Positions 46,796 through 58,968 of a DNA stretch of 64,000 nucleotides are shown piece after piece. The position numbers and the translations under genes are program-made. The notes under the pieces were generated by a model. The model worked only from the letters and a program-made list of their open reading frames with translations, did not search any database and was not told the origin of the DNA. Source of the DNA: Macrothele yani. Taxonomy: Eukaryota; Arthropoda; Arachnida; Araneae; Macrothelidae. The stretch lies in the NCBI GenBank assembly GCA_039090855.1, contig CM077005.1, positions 18,825,921-18,889,920 on the forward strand, written 5' to 3'. Position 1 is the stretch's first letter, and every line of letters begins with the position of its first letter.

Positions 46796-48872
46796 ACGGA
46801 TTAGGAAAAAAATTAATAATATAAACAACCAGATCTGTCTGGAACGCTTGACGTCACAGCATTGTCTGCATTGTTGCGTCATTACGTATCGATCAATTCG
46901 TGTGTGCTCTCGAGATCGCAAAGTGATTGCGTGCTATATTGTATAGCACGCGATCTAATGTCAAAGTGATTGTGTGCTATATATGTAATAATTCGCGATC
47001 ACTTTGACATCTCGAAGTGATCGCTTGATAATTTAAGAACATTTGATTATCAATGACTCGAGTTCTATTTATCCGATCTACAAAATTCGAATTGAAATCT
47101 TAATATCGCAGTAATTGGGTGTGTATATTAATTTAATTCAGCACAATTCGAATATTAATTTGTACGTTTTAATTATGTTTTTTACTTTTTTAATTTAACT
47201 AACTTTCCGATTTTAGTGCTGATTATATTATACACTAGCGTATAGCCCGTCCTAGGACGGTTGTTTCTAAGCTTTAAATAAATATTATTATATAGGGGAT
47301 GCTGCCCGTCCTGTGACGGAGTGAAATATTTAATTGGAACAGATTGAAAACAAATGAAATAGACGCCGGATTTCTGTAAGGAAATATAGTAAAAACTTAT
47401 ATAGTAAGAGCTCATTCATGTTAGAACTAAAAATTATATGCTATTCATTTCCGTTTTTCAAAAGACCTCGCGATAAATAACATTCTGTGTAAAATATTTG
47501 TTATTTAGCAACTGTAGATTAGAACGTTTAGATAGATCGATATTTTGAAAAAATGTGCAATATAATCAGCACTAAACTCAGAAAGTTGTTTTCGTGTAAA
47601 CTTACCTTAATAACGTTTACTTTGATTTTTTGCGTTAAATTACTTTTTCTCTGGCACACTTTTTATTTCCTCCACGGCTTGTTTTAGACTGTCCTATTCG
47701 ACGGTTAGTTTGAAACTTCATATCAAAACTTTTTTTACAAAATAATGCGACATCTGGTATTACAAATTGGAACTATAATATCTAAATTCTCTACAATGTA
47801 CTATTGGGGCGACATCTGCTTTTAGATGCAATCTTGCTCACTTTGACATCGCAAGATTTTAGTTTTTATTGTAGGTTAGAGCGTTTAGATTGATATTTTG
47901 CAAAATGTATAATATAATCAGCACTAAATTCGGAAGTTAATTAAATTAAAAAAGTAAAAAAATAATTAAAGGGTATAAATTAATATTCAAATTGTGCTAA
48001 ATGAAATTAATATACAAACTCAACTTACCTTGATATTAAGATTTTAATTAGAATTTTGTAAATCAGATAAATAGAGCTCCAGTCATTGATAATCCAATGT
48101 TTTCCAAATTGGCACGAGATCACCTTGACATCTAAAAGTGATCGCATGCTATTATATAGCAGATAGTCATTTTGCACACACGAATTGATCGATAAGTGAT
48201 GGCGCGACAATGCAGTCGTTGCTGGGACGTCAAGCGTTCTAAAGAGACAGACAGATAGATCCGGGTGTTTTTATATATTATTTTGCAAAATATCGATGTA
48301 TCTAAACGCTGTAACCTACAATAAAAACTGAAACTTCGAGATGTCAAAGTGAGCAAGATTGTATCTAAAAGCAGACGTCGCCGCAATGTCACACTGTCGA
48401 GAATTTGGATGGTTCCGATTTGTAATGCCAGATGTCGCATTATTTTGTAGAAAAAGCTTCGGTATGAAGTTTCAAACTAACCGTCGAATAGGACAGTCTA
48501 AAATAAGATGTAGACGGTATAACAAGTGTGCCGGAGAAAAAGTCATTTAACGGGAAAAAAATCAAAGCAAAAGTTATTAAGGTAAGTTTACACAACAACA
48601 AATATTTTACTCAGAAGGTTTATTTATCGCGAGGTTTTTTGAAAAACGGAAATAAATAGCATATAATTTTTCGTTCTAACACGAATGAGTTCTTACTATA
48701 TCAGTTTTTACTATATTTCCTTACAGAAATCCAGCGTCTATTTGATTTGTTTTCAATCTGCTTCTATTAAAAATTTCCCTGCGTCATAGGATGGGCAGCA
48801 TCCCCTATGTATTAATATTTATTTAAAGCTTTAAAACAACCCTCCTAGGACGGGCTATAGACTTGTCAAGAA
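46796..48872. mobile_element. Composite of long inverted repeats, order permuted
   Basis: Three pairs of inverted segments are seen: 46796-47040 with 48040-48285 (GAACGCTTGACGTC / GACGTCAAGCGTTC), 47232-47520 with 48600-48868 (TATAGCCCGTCCTAGGA / TCCTAGGACGGGCTATA), and 47560-47890 with 48290-48600 (GACTGTCCTATTCGACGGTT / AACCGTCGAATAGGACAGTC). The pairs do not nest simply: the first pair's left member lies outside the second pair's left member while its right member lies inside. TATAATATAATCAGCACTAAA recurs at three junctions. No ORF with a motif is present. A hairpin GATTGCGTGCTATA/TATAGCACGCGATC is at 46925-46955. Confidence 0.6.
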
Positions 48873-48874
48873 AG

Positions 48875-49905
48875 GAAACCCTTAAGATTTTTAAAAGCAA
48901 CGTGAAGTCTGATTTTCTATTTTTATTATTCAGCATTTTTATTGAAAATTTTATTACTAATTCCTTTTACAAATTTCTTTTAAAATTTATTAATTTGAGC
49001 AATTTTAAATAAAAGAATGCTATTTGGGAGTCACATGCTAAGAATATGAAGTTTTTCTTTGAATACTGTCCTCATTCCACACGATTTCAAATATTCAGCG
49101 TGAATAATAGGTATTCAGTCACACTTAGATGCAAATAACTTAGCGACATCCATTTACTGTAATAAATACGACGTTTTTCCTAAGGTTATGAGGTGGGTGT
49201 ACTGGATTTCTTTTGTGTTTCCCATAAAAAATGGGAGAGCGAGCTCAGAGGATTCCTTTCACCAGAGCTGGTAGCGGGTTTCGAGTTGTTGCACCTTTCG
49301 CAACGATAAAGTACTTCTCATTCAGCTTTCATGACTATATATTTTGCTTTTCTCCGAGCACTGCAACCTTAACCCACGAACAACCCACCTCCCATAGCTT
49401 TTTTTTTTAAAAGGACTGCCGTCTAAATAAAGGAGCACGCATTCCCTTTCACACTAGAACCCCTGTGATTCATGAGATACCCAACTGCGTAATCCAACTG
49501 TTTAGTCTCATCCTTGCAATTCGATTAAGATATCAGTACGCATGAATATAAAGCGCAGTATTCCCTATTTTCAAATATATGATCATCTAAAAAGACGTTC
49601 TTTACCCAGATTCTACAGCCGTCTAACCACGAAAAGCTCCTTGGCGCTGCTAAGCCCAGAAAAAAGTTCACTTAATGGTTACATGGCTAGTCCGCCAGGG
49701 ATTCATACCGCCCGTGCTCCCCAATTTCCTCGGACATCCCGTATAAAAAAATCCCAACATCCCTCTCTTTAAAGGTATGTAAATATATTTAGAATTTTTT
49801 AGTACTAGTCCTTTTTCTTACCAAACACACACAGTTGTCGAGTTAGTGTTTACATGAATTTCTCAGCTATACGCTGAAGTATCTTCTACCTTAATGAAAC
49901 AATAC
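48875..49905. other. Intergenic, no recognisable gene
   Basis: About 1 kb with no family motif. The 76-codon ORF at 49542 has no recognisable domain. Confidence 0.45.
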
Positions 49906-49911
49906 AGCATA

Positions 49912-51303
49912 GGCGCCGACTTCGTGGGTTCGAGACACTTTTTGAATCCCTAATGATTTCTTTGTGGGTTCCTCGAACCTCTAATATTTTTGCGAGTATT
50001 TCGTGGGGAAAATACACGTACGCATATGCGCATAAACTTTGTTTTTCGTTATCAATTCTTCAAGTTTCTTTATTATTCATTCGCCGTTTACTATATATAA
50101 AAAATGTGTCTAGAAATTTACTCCTCAGACTGTTTATTGTGCCTCAAAAAAGAATTAGTGTTTGTTCGTGCTCATCAAATTTGACGCGACAGACAATACC
50201 TCAAGTACCGAGGTTTAAGAGCATTTAAAACTGCCTCCTTTATAAAAGAAAATTCTTCGGTTTGTCTGGGTTCCCACAAAATAAAAAAGTCTAGCTCTAC
50301 ATTTGGAGACGAGAACCTATTCGAGGTCATAGTAATAAAGGGGGAAATATGTTGTACAGTCAGTTGACCCACCCTGTCTTCGGGCAGTCGGGGACCAAGA
50401 AGGTTAGAAGAAAGAGAAGATGTCATCAGCAGCCGCTGGTGAAGCCAAATCTGATCATCTGGTTTCTTGTGCCCTCCGGGTGGGGAGGGTTCAGTGACAT
50501 GACGTCACTTATTGAAGACCTGTGCTCCAGCACAGGTTGATAGCGGCCGTCTCTTACTCTCTGCAGCAGACCCTGAAGGTCAACAAGGCTCCCAAAACTT
50601 TAGCAAGGCCGTGATTGATTAATACGCAGTATGCAATTCCGGTCGACAAAGCATAATTTTGTTTTACTTTTTTAGAAAATACTAAACAGTATTTCTATAA
50701 CTTTTTGCAAATTTTTAGTTATGTGCATATATATTTCGGTCTCATTTTTTCCTGACTGTACATGCTGCACAAGTGCCTCTAAAACCTCTTCAAAGTCAAC
50801 GATTACCCCATACAAAAGTGCAGAAGCACCCCAAGTTGGGCATACTGGGCATACATAGCTAATACGAAGTAGAGCCCACGGAAAACGAAGAGTGTGCGGC
50901 TGATGCCATGTCTTCTCCCTTCTAACCACCTATTTTAAATCAGAAATGATTTGAAGAAAAATATTGTTGGCATTTTTCAAATTGGTAAAAAAAACCTTAC
51001 AATAAATTTTACATGTCTTTGTTACTTTTATAAGACAATTGAGTTGGAAATCCACACAGTATCTGTGTGTTGTATATAATAATGTCGCGCCTACAAAAGC
51101 AAAATAAATTAAATAAATAATTATCTAGAAAAAAAAATTCTGTAATTAACTATAATTTGCTTCATTTTAGCATTTCAGGCGTCTTATTGTGCCAGATAAT
51201 CTGACTGAATGAAATTTAAATTGGACTTAAATACTTTGAAAAATGCATGCGTAATTTGATTAAAAATTTCCAAAACCCCCAATAATTTTTCAAGTCGGCG
51301 CCT
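49912..51303. mobile_element. Non-autonomous TIR element (AGGCGCCGACTT ends)
   Basis: TAGGCGCCGACTTCGTGGG at 49912 and its counterpart AAGTCGGCGCCTA ending near 51303 form terminal inverted repeats of about 13 bp about 1.39 kb apart. No convincing target duplication and no transposase were found. A GC-richer patch at 50340-50600 carries the longest frames but no domain. It could be a hAT-type derivative judging from the GGCGCC terminus; this is a guess. Confidence 0.45.
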
Positions 51304-51306
51304 ATT

Positions 51307-52420
51307 AGCGGACTGCGATTTAACGAATTTCGCGATTTTACGTACATTTTTTACCGTACGGATGGAATCACATTGAAATTAATGCTTGGTGTTTCCTGAT
51401 TTAACGAACACATTTCCTCAATTTAGCGAAAAAAATTCTATACTTTTTTTAAACCACCAAACTATCCAGGTAGCACAGCGTTGCAATCTAATGTAGGCCC
51501 AAAATTGAGCCACAGATTTTTAGGAATAGAAGGCGGTGGCTCAGTGTTGGGCATAGGTAAAATTGTGCTACCTTGGTATGTTAACAAGCATTTTCACTTT
51601 AAAAGTTAGCTAGAAAGAGAGCCTCGTGTAACAGGAAAATTTTACGCATGCAGTTAACCAGCGTTTCAAAGAACACCATCTGCGACACAGCTTGACGGAA
51701 TCATAAATCAGTTCGCCTTTTCTATGACTATCAAACGTAAGCTTCTTACAGGGAGAAGCAAATGACCAACAAGTTCCAAAGGAGCTGCAACGTTTTCTTG
51801 CATGGGTGGGAAGCAAGAAAATGAAAGGCGTATGGGGGAGGAAATCTAGGGTGCCCTGGGAGATTTTTGTTTTCAGCTACAGACAGAACAACAGCTTTCT
51901 GTGAACTCAGGGGACACACACTGTACGTACCCATTCCTGAACCTCTGAAATTCTTCCCCAAATTGCGCTTCTTCTTTTCTTCTCAGTGTTAAATCTACAG
52001 GTCAAATTAAACAGCTCATCTCGTTTTATGCAGCTTAGAATACTGAAATCGTTCTTTAAGAAGCTAAATGTTCGGAAAAAATCAACGATCTTATTTTTCT
52101 CGCAATTTTAAAGTACGCTTAAATTTTGATGCTACGTATTGAAGTCTAATATCTACGAATTATGTATTTAATATGCAAAGGAAATGTGTACGTATTATAA
52201 CATTTTTTATTATAGATTTCGTAATTAAAAGTACTAAATAATATGAATAATTTAAATTTCACTGAAAGAAAGAGAACTTAGCTGCTTACATACCCTTTTA
52301 TGAACACTAGCATAATTTGAATATTGCATTCGAAAGGCTTCCTCGATTTTGTGAATTCCGCTATTTTACGTACAAGACTGTTGGTCCTTTGAAGTTCATT
52401 AAATCGAGGTTTGACAGTAT
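51307..52420. mobile_element. pogo-like element remnant
   Basis: The left end has CTGCGATTTAACGAATTTCG-CGATTTTACGTAC and the right end has the complement of CTGTCAAACCTCGATTTAAT-GAA...TACGTAAAATAGCGGAA. CTGTCAAACCTCGATTTAACGAA is a pogo-type terminus; the left copy has lost its outermost bases. The interior has no transposase motif. Confidence 0.5.
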
Positions 52421-52427
52421 ACATTGG

Positions 52428-53720
52428 CTTGTCAGATAAATTATTTCGGTTTTTTCCAATGTTATTTGAAGGACGCGAACAATGTTTTGATCGTAGTGTT
52501 ATATGTTGTTTTTTTTTTGTTTTTTTTTGTGGCTCTGTTCTTCCTGTACAACTTTAGTTCATCGGTTTCGATATTATATTTGGTTTAATTCTCTTTAGAC
52601 ATATGAAGATGGGAGTGCCAAGTAGACAGAAATGAGCATTTTCGACACCTGCTTCTCTTAGCTTTCAATTAAAGTTCCGAAGCTGCTCGAGACATTTGTG
52701 CTGTGTACAGAGAAGGCGCTATTACTGACAGAACTGCATAGAAATGGTATTCACGTTTCAAGAAGGAGAAATTCGATTTCACGGACTCTCCGCGTTGCGA
52801 CAGACCTGTTCAGTTCAATGAGGATGGATTGAATGAGCTCATTCACGAGGATCCACGTCAATCCACTATGGAATTGTCCCAGCAGATGGGATGCTCTCAT
52901 GTTGCCGTTGCCCGTCACCTTCACTCGATACGTAAGGTCCAAAAACTCGGTGCATGCGTGCCATCCATTCTCTGAACGCAAGAGACAAACTCCAGCGCTC
53001 CACTATCGCAGCCAGTTTGCTCGCTCGACACCAATCTACTCGTGGACACAAACAGAGATTTCTTTACCGCATCGTCACCGGCGATGAAAAATGGTGTCTC
53101 AATGTCAATATGAAGCTGAGAAAAGAATGACCGAGTCCTCACAAGCAAGCAACACCTCGAGCCAAGGCCGAGCTCCATCCACGCAAGACCATGATCTGGT
53201 GGGATTGGGATGGTATAATCCGCTACGAATGGCTTGAAAGAACACCACGATCATTCCACAGCTTTACGTTCAGCAAATGCACCGGCTCAACAAGGCAATT
53301 CAGCTTAAACGACCCAACTGGCGGCACGGTGTATTTCTTCAACACGACAACGCTCGCCGCCACGTCGCTAATCTGACCAAAACTGCTATTCAAGATCGCG
53401 GTTGGGAAGTTCTACCGCACTCATCGTACTCCCCTGATCTAGCACCCTCAAATTATCACTTTTTCCTGTCGCTCTACAACAGTCTGCGAGGCGTATCGTT
53501 TAATAACGACGTCGAGCTGAGACGGTGGTTCGATGACTTCTTCGAGTCAAAACCCTGGGATTTCTACCGTCGAGGCATTGACAACCTAGTGGAACGTTGG
53601 CAAGAGGTCTTCAACAGTGAAGGAGAATATATTATTGACTGATTTGTGAAAACTTTTTCATGAAAAATGTGGATTCCAATAATTGGAAAAAAAAAACCGA
53701 ACTTATCTGACAACCCATAT
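52428..53720 (+). mobile_element. mariner element (TIR TTGTCAGATAA)
   Basis: TTGGCTTGTCAGATAAATTA at 52424-52443 mirrors TTATCTGACAACCCATA ending near 53720, with the inner part TTCGGTTTTTTCCAAT also shared. Length about 1.29 kb, right for mariner. It abuts the pogo-like remnant on the left and an RTE tail on the right. Confidence 0.82.
52630..53643 (+). pseudogene. mariner transposase with DD34N triad
   Basis: The protein is spread over several plus frames. RHQSTRGHKQRFLYRIVTGD-EKW holds the first Asp (codon 53083-53085), MIWWDWDGIIRYEWLE follows, and the last 121 codons (53277-53642) are open: FLQHDNARRHVANLTKTAI with the second Asp (53346-53348) and HSSYSPDLAPSNYHFFLSLY. The third catalytic residue is Asn (AAT, 53451-53453) instead of Asp, exactly 34 residues after the second. 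The C-terminus DNLVERWQEVFNSEGEYI matches mariner. WWDWxGII wording suggests the cecropia-type group. Frameshifts upstream and the Asn make it inactive. Confidence 0.88.
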
Positions 53721-53721
53721 C

Positions 53722-54122
53722 ATCATCATTGTCAACCATCATCAATCCACTGCTGGATGAAGGTCTCCCAAGTTTCTTCCACAACGGGATCTGTCTTGAG
53801 AGAATCTCTTCTGTATCGCTCCCGCATGCTTTCGAATTTCATCCACCCATCTCCCATATGGTCTTCTGGGTTCTTTCCTGTCCCTTGGAATCCAGTCTAA
53901 AATTTTCAGTTTTCCACCGGTGGTCCAATATTTCCAGCCCATTCCCATTTCAGGGATTTTACTCTGATCATGATGTTTTCCACTCTTGTCATTTTCCTTA
54001 TCCATGAGTTCCTCTTCTTATCTTTCCTTATTACACCAAGCATGCATCTGTGTCTCTAGGCTTCTTTCAGTTGTCTGCAGTCTTTGTATGTCTTTTTAGT
54101 TAAGGTCCATGTCTCCGCTCTA
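53722..54122 (-). pseudogene. RTE retrotransposon 3' end
   Basis: Minus strand: TLTKKTYKDC near 54070-54110, MDKENDKSGKHHDQSKIPEM near 54005, then LDWIPRDRKEPRRPYGRW, VDEIRKHAGAIQKR and NLGDLHPAVD. It ends in (ATG)n at 53717-53730. 5'-truncated near 54122. Confidence 0.82.
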
Positions 54123-54124
54123 TT

Positions 54125-54486
54125 TTGTCTTACTTTTTCCTGGTTATATCTATTTTATGTGTTTTAGTATGCTGGGTTCGGGTTTTTATTAGTTTTTCCT
54201 TTTATTGACATTATTCCCCTAAATTTAATTGGTCCTTTTAGCAAACTAAAATAGCAGAAACCCACCATTCTCTGGTCTTAGTAGATTAGTGAGTGTTTTC
54301 TTGTTGCTTGCCCTTGACGAAGCCGACAAGAGGGCAGTCATTAGCATGCTTCTCTGCATTCTTTATTCGGTACTTTGCATTGTTTGAAGCTAGACTGGTT
54401 CGGGTGGTGTATTTGGTTATTGGTGGTCTTTCTAATATTTTGTTTCTCTTGTTCAAAATTTTGCTTTGTTTTGCAATATTTTACGT
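54125..54486. other. Intergenic, no recognisable feature
   Basis: T-rich sequence between the RTE tail and the (TA)n border of the large palindrome. Confidence 0.45.
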
Positions 54487-56122
54487 TATATATATATATA
54501 TATATATATATATTCTATTAAGAAGAGACCTAAGCAAAAAAAAATATATATATATATATTTGACTCATACCAAGTACAACATAGAAAAGGTTATGCATCT
54601 ACCGGTGTGAGTAAAAGGAGAAAAAATAAAAAAATAAAATAAAACAACTGAATGTAGAAAGTGTCGAGAATACTAAGCCTTGGCTTTATCAAGGGCCAGC
54701 AAAAACTCTGCATTTTCTCACTTCCACAAAGACCTAGTTGGAAATGGGTTTCTGCAAGGCCATAGATGCAAATAACAAGCCCACCAAAAATTGTTTTAAA
54801 AAATATATATATGTCATGACCTCCGCAGAGTTGTATGACCCAGCTCTAGTTAACAATTTCGCTTGCATCCATAACCTTCATGGCCCGACCCATGCTCTTC
54901 ATCTGTTACTATTAAACAGAGAGAAGAAGATTAAAGAGAACTCAAGCTGTGAGAGTGACATGATAATTAGAAATAATTTTCAGCTATAACGAAATGCCAA
55001 GTTCGCCTGAGAGAGAATTTAAACCTGAAAAGCATTGCAAAAGAAATCCAAATTTTTACATTGCAGTTAAAAAAGGAAATATTAATTCTTTAAACCTCAG
55101 ATTTTTGAAAGAAAACTTGATTCTAAAACCCCCTACTCTACAATTTCTGACAACACAAAAACGAGAATAAATTAAAGACAACAATTAACTAAAGAAAAGC
55201 TTTGTGAAAGTTATGTGACATAAACAATTAGTTGCAATATGTACAAAGTATTTCAGTAGTGCTTTAAGTGCATAATTAAGTAGTTATTAAGAACTTAACT
55301 ACTTTGAAAATACAGCGCAAAGAAAAGGAACTATGCTTAGCCATCTGCTGTGCCTAAGTTTCCTAAAAGACGCGCAAAGTTACCAAGAAAAGAAAGAGTT
55401 AAAACCCGCAAAAATGTTAACAGACAAGCCAGTGCCTAAAAGCTGAAAAGCAAAAAACAACAGAGAAAAAGTACAAGAAGTACAAACATTGAACTTAAAA
55501 CCCAAAGACAAGGAAGAGAGCTTACCTCTTATGCAACTAAACTTTCTCCACATAAGAGAAAAACATGGCTGACCTCTTCCCCAAGGGTCCTAACACTTCT
55601 GCCACTCCCTAGTCGCTGGGGGGCAGTGTGGGTGGGGCTGATGGCCTCCTCATACTGAAAGAAACCAACTCGCGGAGATTTTAACCGGAGAAAAAATATA
55701 TATATACTTAAGACTGTGGATCTGTATGATCAGAAAGAGCAGAATTAACTCTCCAGAATACATGAGAAATATTACAAAATACACAAGTGGTGTATTTAAT
55801 AATCTTTGCATGTATTAAATCACCTTAATGAGCTTCTATAGATTATTCAGAATCTTATTAATTTTAATGTTAGTTTTGCTATTTTTAGTATAGCTATCCT
55901 AGTGATGAATAACTAGTTTTCTTTTTTATTTGTTTTTATTTTCTTTTATAAACAGATTTTTAAGCTTTTTTTGTGATTTTGTCTATATTATTTAATTTTT
56001 TGTTTTAATAGGACCTTCATATCCATAGCACTAAGGTTCCATTTAGTAGTTAATAGGCATCCTCTAGCCAACTTCCTTACGGCTTTGATTGGTCAGAATC
56101 ATATTATTAACTGTGTAGAAAA

Positions 56123-56905
56123 TTAAAGCAGATCTGCCAACCTTACTCTATTATTCAGAATAATTTTTCTTAAAGTTCTTTTGATAAAAGAAGAAGGAAT
56201 TTCGTTCTCTAGAAAACTATCTAATAGTATATTAATGTGGTAATTGAAGTCCAAATTATTGCTGCAAATTCTTGAAATTCTTAGGACCTGAGAAATTAGT
56301 ACATTCTCAATTACTTTGGTTGATATGTTATTATTCCAGTGTAGATATTTAATTACTTTGAAAGGAAAATTAACTCTTTTATCAAAGAGGCTAATAGATG
56401 GGTTACCTCTGTTGAGCTTAATGCTTAAGTCTAGGAACTCAAGTTCCTGATTACTGTGGTTGGTTTTGCATAAGTTAAGAGAGCTAGGATAGATATTATC
56501 AAAATCACTCTCTATAATTTCTGAATTATTGATACACAGCAGATCATCAATATATCTAAATGTGTAAAGGTAGTTATCTGAGCAGGTGGGGTGATTTTTA
56601 ATGAATTTATATTCCTTAAAGAACAGGAATAGATTAGCGATATTCGTGGAGGTTGATGTTCCCATGGGAATACCGTTCACTTGCTTATAGAGAGTATTAT
56701 TATATAAGATATGGTTATTTCTTATGCAGCAATTGAGATAAGAGTTCCAAGCTCCTACATTAACAAATTGGTTAAGTTTAAATTCTGCATACAGCTCTTT
56801 AAAGGTAGTGATTATATCTGATAGAGGCAGATTAGTGTATAGGTTCTCAAAATCATAACTATTAATATCTAAGGGACATAACTCTCTTAACTTATGTAAA
56901 ACCAA
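56123..56905 (-). CDS. Penelope-like reverse transcriptase, 5'-truncated, no C-terminal endonuclease
   Basis: An open frame of 260 codons. Motif A is SYDFENLYTNLP (Asp at about 18); motif B is NGIPMGTSTSTNIANLF (77-93); motif C is RYIDDLL (YIDD at 118-121); then ELEFLDLSIKLNRG (motif D/E area, 152-165) and the thumb SFLENEIPSSFIKRTLRKII. All catalytic Asp residues are present. Penelope-like elements usually continue into a GIY-YIG endonuclease, but here a TAA follows within about 15 residues of the thumb and no such domain lies downstream. The same stop is in arm 2. Fingers are missing because the frame begins at the palindrome junction. It may derive from an endonuclease-less type or from one with an N-terminal nuclease. 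Confidence 0.85.
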   Translation of the reverse strand: MVLHKLRELCPLDINSYDFENLYTNLPLSDIITTFKELYAEFKLNQFVNVGAWNSYLNCCIRNNHILYNNTLYKQVNGIPMGTSTSTNIANLFLFFKEYKFIKNHPTCSDNYLYTFRYIDDLLCINNSEIIESDFDNIYPSSLNLCKTNHSNQELEFLDLSIKLNRGNPSISLFDKRVNFPFKVIKYLHWNNNISTKVIENVLISQVLRISRICSNNLDFNYHINILLDSFLENEIPSSFIKRTLRKIILNNRVRLADLL

Positions 56906-57241
56906 CCACAGTAATCAGGAACTTGAGTTCCTAGACTTAAGCATTAAGCTCAACAGAGGTAACCCATCTATTAGCCTCTTTGATAAAAGAGTTAATTTTC
57001 CTTTCAAAGTAATTAAATATCTACACTGGAATAATAACATATCAACCAAAGTAATTGAGAATGTACTAATTTCTCAGGTCCTAAGAATTTCAAGAATTTG
57101 CAGCAATAATTTGGACTTCAATTACCACATTAATATACTATTAGATAGTTTTCTAGAGAACGAAATTCCTTCTTCTTTTATCAAAAGAACTTTAAGAAAA
57201 ATTATTCTGAATAATAGAGTAAGGTTGGCAGATCTGCTTTA
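56902..57241 (+). pseudogene. Mirror copy of the reverse transcriptase C-terminus (arm 2)
   Basis: The last third of the reverse transcriptase (QELEFLDLSIKLNRGNPSIS onward to RVRLADLL and stop) repeats in the opposite orientation. It begins just after motif C and lacks a start codon. Confidence 0.85.
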
Positions 57242-58665
57242 ATTTTCTACACAGTTAATAATATGATTCTGACCAATCAAAGCCGTAAGGAAGTTGGCTA
57301 GAGGATGCCTATTAACTACTAAATGGAACCTTAGTGCTATGGATATGAAGGTCCTATTAAAACAAAAAATTAAATAATATAGACAAAATCACAAAAAAAG
57401 CTTAAAAATCTGTTTATAAAAGAAAATAAAAACAAATAAAAAAGAAAACTAGTTATTCATCACTAGGATAGCTATACTAAAAATAGCAAAACTAACATTA
57501 AAATTAATAAGATTCTGAATAATCTATAGAAGCTCACTAAGGTGATTTAAAACATGTAAAGATTATTAAATACACCACTTGTGTATTTTGTAATATTTCT
57601 CATGTATTCTGGAGAGTTAATTCTGCTCTTTCTGATCATACAGATCCACAGTCTTAAGTATATATATATTTTTTCTCCGGTTAAAATCTCCGCGAGTTGG
57701 TTTCTTTCAGTATGAGGAGGCCATCAGCCCCACCCACACTGCCCCCCAGCGACTAGGGAGTGGCAGAAGTGTTAGGACCCTTGGGGAAGAGGTCAGCCAT
57801 GTTTTTCTCTTATGTGGAGAAAGTTTAGTTGCATAAGAGGTAAGCTCTCTTCCTTGTCTTTGGGTTTTAAGTTCAATGTTTGTACTTCTTGTACTTTTTT
57901 CTCTGTTGTTTTTCGCTTTTCAGCTTTTAGGCACTGGCTTGTCTGTTAACATTTTTGCGGGTTTTAACTCTTTCTTTTCTTGGTAACTTTGCGCGTCTTT
58001 TAGGAAACTTAGGCACAGCAGATGGCTAAGCATAGTTCCTTTTCTTTGCGCTGTATTTTCAAAGTAGTTAAGTTCTTAATAACTACTTAATCATGCACTT
58101 AAAGCACTACTGAAATACTTTGTACATATTGCAACTAATTGTTTATGTCACATAACTTTCACAAAGCTTTTCTTTAGTTAATTGTTGTCTTTAATTTATT
58201 CTCGTTTTTGTGTTGTCAGAAATTGTAGAGTAGGGGGTTTTAGAATCAAGTTTTCTTTCAAAAATCTGAGGTTTAAAGAATTAATATTTCCTTTTTTAAC
58301 TGCAATGTAAAAATTTGGATTTCTTTTGCAATGCTTTTCAGGTTTAAATTCTCTCTCAGGCGAACTTGGCATTTCGTTATAGCTGAAAATTATTTCTAAT
58401 TATCATGTCACTCTCACAGCTTGAGTTCTCTTTAATCTTCTTCTCTCTGTTTAATAGTAACAGATGAAGAGCATGGGTCGGGCCATGAAGGTTATGGATG
58501 CAAGCGAAATTGTTAACTAGAGCTGGGTCATACAACTCTGCGGAGGTCATGACATATATATATTTTTTAAAACAATTTTTGGTGGGCTTGTTATTTGCAT
58601 CTATGGCCTTGCAGAAACCCATTTCCAACTAGGTCTTTGTGGAAGTGAGAAAATGCAGAGTTTTT

Positions 58666-58712
58666 GCTGGCCCTTGATAAAGCCAAGGCTTAGTATTCTC
58701 GACACTTTCTAC
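58666..58712 (+). ncRNA. Decayed hammerhead-like stem in Penelope-like 3, arm 2
   Basis: CTTGATAAAGCCAAGGCTTA at 58672-58691 has a AGCC/GGCT stem preceded by TTGAT.A and followed by a purine-poor box where GAAA would be expected. It occupies the same tail position as the clearer motif of insertion 2. The mirror copy is at 54674-54694 and a homologue at 884-903. Only weak support as a ribozyme. Confidence 0.3.
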
Positions 58713-58968
58713 ATTCAGTTGTTTTATTTTATTTTTTTATTTTTTCTCCTTTTACTCACACCGGTAGATGCATAACCTTTTCTATGTTGTACTTGGTATG
58801 AGTCAAATATATATATATATATATATATATTTGCTTAGGTCTCTTCTTAATAGAATGTGAATTCTGAATTTTCATAACTGCTGCGTTGCGCGTTTTGATC
58901 TTCAATTTATTTTGCAACTTTCGTTTTAAATTCTAAAGTTTTTCCTTAGTTATCAGTTTTGCTCTTCA

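Noticed and set aside
54738..54989. 83-codon ORF, present identically at 58377-58628, as a conserved gene
   Set aside because: Duplication is only the palindrome; it lies antisense in the non-coding tail of the Penelope-like element.
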